A DNA stretch of 6,774 nt, taken from NCBI GenBank assembly GCA_025455595.1, contig JALOMD010000150.1:1-6774 (forward strand), written 5' to 3'. The translations under genes were made by a program, and so were the position numbers. The stretch comes from Cytophagales bacterium. GTDB lineage: Bacteria > Bacteroidota > Bacteroidia > Cytophagales > 172606-1. The notes under the pieces were generated by a model. The model was not told where the DNA came from. It ran no database searches and saw only the letters and a program-made list of their open reading frames with translations. Each line of letters begins with the position of its first letter. The stretch's first letter is position 1. Below, one piece after another: positions 4,735 to 6,774 of the stretch.

Positions 4735-4778
4735 CACCGGGCGATGCCCGGTGCTGGGTGCTCACGCCCTTTCAGGGC
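4735..4778 (+). repeat. Two-hairpin module between palindromic repeats
   Basis: Hairpin one is CACCGGGC (4735-4742), loop GAT, GCCCGGTG (4746-4753), a perfect 8-bp stem. Hairpin two is GCCCT (4766-4770), loop TTC, AGGGC (4774-4778). The pair resembles REP/BIME-type extragenic palindromes. It is flanked by 27-bp repeats ending at 4717 and starting at 4786. Confidence 0.7.
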
Positions 4779-4785
4779 TAACAAG

Positions 4786-4812
4786 CGTTTTAAGCAAATT
4801 TTGCCCAAAACG
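4786..4812 (+). repeat. 27-bp imperfect palindrome before the barrel gene
   Basis: Arms CGTTTTAAGCAA and TTGCCCAAAACG with loop ATT. The two A/C mismatches become G-U pairs on the - strand, which would give an unbroken 12-bp stem there. Confidence 0.87.
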
Positions 4813-4823
4813 CTTGTTTAATT

Positions 4824-4844
4824 CTGAATGCTGAATGCTGAATT
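4824..4844 (+). repeat. Heptamer tandem array A (three units)
   Basis: CTGAATG, CTGAATG and CTGAATT follow without gaps. ATG codons occur in the first two units (4828 and 4835). The one at 4835 meets a stop at 4844, while the one at 4828 stays open into the next array. Confidence 0.75.
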
Positions 4845-4848
4845 AAAC

Positions 4849-4876
4849 TCGTACTTCGTAACTCGTAAATCGTACT
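4849..4876 (+). repeat. Heptamer tandem array B (four units) abutting the TTG start
   Basis: TCGTACT, TCGTAAC, TCGTAAA and TCGTACT run without gaps up to the base before the TTG at 4877. The array occupies the place of a ribosome-binding site; no Shine-Dalgarno sequence is present. A seven-base unit is not a multiple of three, so unit loss or gain changes the reading frame of anything translated through it. Confidence 0.75.
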
Positions 4877-6774
4877 TTGAGGATTTGTCGGTTTACATAT
4901 TGTCTGATTTCAATTCTGCTGCTTTGCACGGCGGCTGCACTGCCTGCCGTGGCTCAGGATTCCGACAAGCCGCTGTCCCGACTTTTCCCCGACACGCTTA
5001 CGCTTTCCAAGCAACAAGCCGCCGAAACCGAATTGCAGCCCGACAGCAGCCTGATGGACAACCGCCGCGACTCCACGGCACTTTTCTACCAGCGGCTTCG
5101 CGAGAAAATGCACCGCCACCGCATCACCGGGGCCGTGTTCGACTTCCTGTTTCGCAACCCCTACCCTACCCCCGACAGCCGCACCCTCGAATCGCCCGAA
5201 GACCCGAACTGTGCGTTTGAGAACCGTTTCGTCGGCAACATCACCATCCGGCGTTTCGACCCGTTCGGGCCGCGCGTCACCGACACGCTGCGCCTGCCTG
5301 CCAACTGGCTCGAACGCGCCGGAAATTCATTGCACAAAGTGACCAACGAACGGGTGATTCGCAAGAGCCTGCGTGTGCGGCGAGGCTATCCGTTCGTGGC
5401 CGCCATGATTGGCGACGACGAGCGGATACTGCGGCAAATGCCCAACCTGCTCGATGCCCGCATCTACGCCGTGCCCCGCCCCGGCCAACGCGACACCGTT
5501 GATTTGGTGGTGGTGACACAAGATGTGTGGTCTATCAGCGGCAGCGTCGGCACGGATTTCAGCCGCACAGCCGATGTCGAAGTCAACGATTTCAACTTCC
5601 TCGGCTGGGGGCACGAGCAGTCGCTGCGCGTGTCGTACAGTGCCTTGCCCAATCCGTTCACGGGCGGTGCCCAAGGCTGGGGCGTGCGCAGTTTGTACCG
5701 GATTCCGTACATGGGCCGTTCGTTCATCACCGGCACATTGCAGTACGTGAGCCAATGGAACCAGCAGCGGTACGCCGTGTTGGCCCAGCGGAATTTCCTC
5801 ACGCCCGACATGAAATACGCAGGCGGCCTGGAACTGAGCCACAACCGCACTTTCGTCGAAGCCAACCCGCTCGAAATCGGCTCGAAGGTGTTTCCGGTAG
5901 CGTTCCGTTACGGCGATTTGTGGCTGGGCCGGTCGTTTCGCACGCAGTGGGGCAACGACCGCACCCGTATGGTCATGGCCGCCCGCATCACCGGCGTGCA
6001 GCACACCGAACGCCCCGAAGTGCGCCCCGATACCAACCAGCTTTTCCAAAACCGCTGGCAGGCCCTGTACAGCGTCGGCTTCTCCACCCGCAACTACCTC
6101 CGCGACGTGCTGATTTACGGCTTCGGGCGGACGGAAGACGTGCCCTACGGCAGCCTGCTTGTGTTTACCGGCGGCACCGAACGCCGCGAGTTCGGCATTC
6201 GCAACTACGTGGGGCTGCGGGCGGCCCACGGGCAGTATTACCACCGGTTAGGGTATCTGCTGCTCGGTTTCAACGCGGGCAGTTTCGTGCGGCAGGGTGC
6301 GTGGGAACAAGGCGCGTGGCGGCTCGAAGCCAACTACTTTAGTAGGCTTTTCGATTTCGGCAGCAGCCAGTTGAGGCAGTTTGTCAACGTCCGCTACACG
6401 CGGGGTTTCGGGCGTTTCGGCGGCGAGTTCATTGACATCAACAACATCAACGGCATCCGGGGCATCACCAACGCGTTTTTGCGCGGCGAGCAGAGCTTGG
6501 TGGTGAACATGGAAACTTTGGTGTTCACGCCGCTCAACATCATGGGCTTCCAGGTGGCCGTGTTCGGCTACGCCGACTTGGGCTGGATTGGCACCGGTGG
6601 CCGCAACGTGTGGGACACGCCCATGTACCAAGGCTTCGGTGCGGGCCTGCGGGTGCGCAACGAGAACCTGGCCTTCAATACGTTCCAGTTTCGGCTGGGT
6701 TATTACAACGGCTTCCCGAACCTCGGCAACCCGCTGCGCACCGAGTTTTCCGAAATCCCCCGCTCCCGCCTGCC
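4877..6774 (+). CDS. Omp85/BamA-TamA-like outer-membrane barrel protein (3' end outside window)
   Basis: The open frame runs from 4862 past the window end; 632 complete codons follow the proposed TTG start. TTG 4877 gives a fitting signal peptide: MRICR, a hydrophobic core LISILLLCTAAALP, and an A-V-A/Q cleavage site after residue 26. No in-frame ATG or GTG precedes that core; the first in-frame ATG, at 5054, would remove it. Residues about 118-218 look like one POTRA-type domain: FVGNITIRRFDPFG, then GNSLHKVTNERVIR, DDERILRQMP and RDTVDLVVVTQDVWS. From about 219 on, alternating amphipathic strands with aromatic ends indicate a beta barrel. NGIRGI (R528) may correspond to the RGF/RGY-type loop motif of Omp85 proteins, followed by RGEQSLVVNMETLVFTPL. 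One POTRA plus barrel fits the TamA/BamA superfamily; the substrate or role is unknown, and BamA itself would have more POTRA domains. Antisense frames over it are shadows. Confidence 0.85.
   Translation, partial: MRICRFTYCLISILLLCTAAALPAVAQDSDKPLSRLFPDTLTLSKQQAAETELQPDSSLMDNRRDSTALFYQRLREKMHRHRITGAVFDFLFRNPYPTPDSRTLESPEDPNCAFENRFVGNITIRRFDPFGPRVTDTLRLPANWLERAGNSLHKVTNERVIRKSLRVRRGYPFVAAMIGDDERILRQMPNLLDARIYAVPRPGQRDTVDLVVVTQDVWSISGSVGTDFSRTADVEVNDFNFLGWGHEQSLRVSYSALPNPFTGGAQGWGVRSLYRIPYMGRSFITGTLQYVSQWNQQRYAVLAQRNFLTPDMKYAGGLELSHNRTFVEANPLEIGSKVFPVAFRYGDLWLGRSFRTQWGNDRTRMVMAARITGVQHTERPEVRPDTNQLFQNRWQALYSVGFSTRNYLRDVLIYGFGRTEDVPYGSLLVFTGGTERREFGIRNYVGLRAAHGQYYHRLGYLLLGFNAGSFVRQGAWEQGAWRLEANYFSRLFDFGSSQLRQFVNVRYTRGFGRFGGEFIDINNINGIRGITNAFLRGEQSLVVNMETLVFTPLNIMGFQVAVFGYADLGWIGTGGRNVWDTPMYQGFGAGLRVRNENLAFNTFQFRLGYYNGFPNLGNPLRTEFSEIPRSRL

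Noticed and set aside
649..4812. Reading the 27-bp repeats as a CRISPR array
   Set aside because: Copies lie far apart at irregular distances, in both orientations, diverge from each other, and are separated by genes; no cas gene is present.
4828..5220. A 130-codon + strand frame starting in heptamer array A
   Set aside because: After the first 17 or so codons it is an off-frame reading of the barrel gene, rich in R, P and H. It matters only as the possible upstream start after loss of a heptamer unit.
5327..6244. A 305-codon open frame on the - strand across the barrel gene, and + strand frames 5527-6342 and 5523-5750
   Set aside because: The + strand frame from 4877 is uninterrupted and shows signal peptide, POTRA-like and barrel patterns. 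The others are arginine-, proline- or alanine-rich shadows without domains.

Overview
The window looks like a chromosomal segment of a moderately GC-rich member of the Bacteroidota. The evidence is the SUF gene order (sufD, sufS, sufE, a MIP18/DUF59 gene, a BrxA/BrxB-type gene), the general lack of strong Shine-Dalgarno sequences, GC-rich CCCCC...GGGGG intergenic units, and a large one-POTRA outer-membrane barrel gene of the kind common in that phylum. I cannot name a genus. All protein genes read on the + strand.

Layout. 1-626: 3' end of sufD. 627-1180: a 554-bp spacer, most of which (627-1128) is a nested inverted-repeat element with perfect 40-bp arms; a short DUF433-like coding remnant lies at its centre. 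1181-2419: sufS, intact. 2536-3014: an AT-richer type II toxin-antitoxin pair (small antitoxin, then a RelE/ParE toxin overlapping it by 16 bp) wedged between sufS and sufE. 3023-3445: sufE. 3646-3957: a 103-aa MIP18/DUF59 (SufT-like) gene. 4039-4467: a bacilliredoxin-like gene with a CGC motif. 4494-4529: a good intrinsic terminator closing the cluster. 4877 to the window end: a Sec-exported Omp85/BamA-TamA-like barrel protein that starts at TTG, has no ATG near its 5' end, and is cut by the window edge.

How the genes work together. SufS takes sulfur from cysteine, SufE accepts it as a persulfide, SufD belongs to the SufBCD scaffold (SufB and SufC presumably lie upstream of the window), and the MIP18/DUF59 protein acts in Fe-S maturation. 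The bacilliredoxin-like protein probably supplies thiol-disulfide control. The toxin-antitoxin pair has no obvious link to this pathway and looks like an insertion.

The most unusual feature is in the spacers. A 27-bp imperfect palindrome (arms CGTTTTAAGCAA and TTGCCTAAAACG around a 3-nt loop) recurs, whole or degraded, nine times, in every spacer longer than 100 bp and in no gene. In three spacers two copies bracket a different secondary palindrome, giving compound elements. Short tandem arrays (7-bp and 8-bp units) sit at the 3' end of sufE and directly before the TTG start of the barrel gene. Loss of one 7-bp unit there would place an upstream ATG in frame with the barrel gene.
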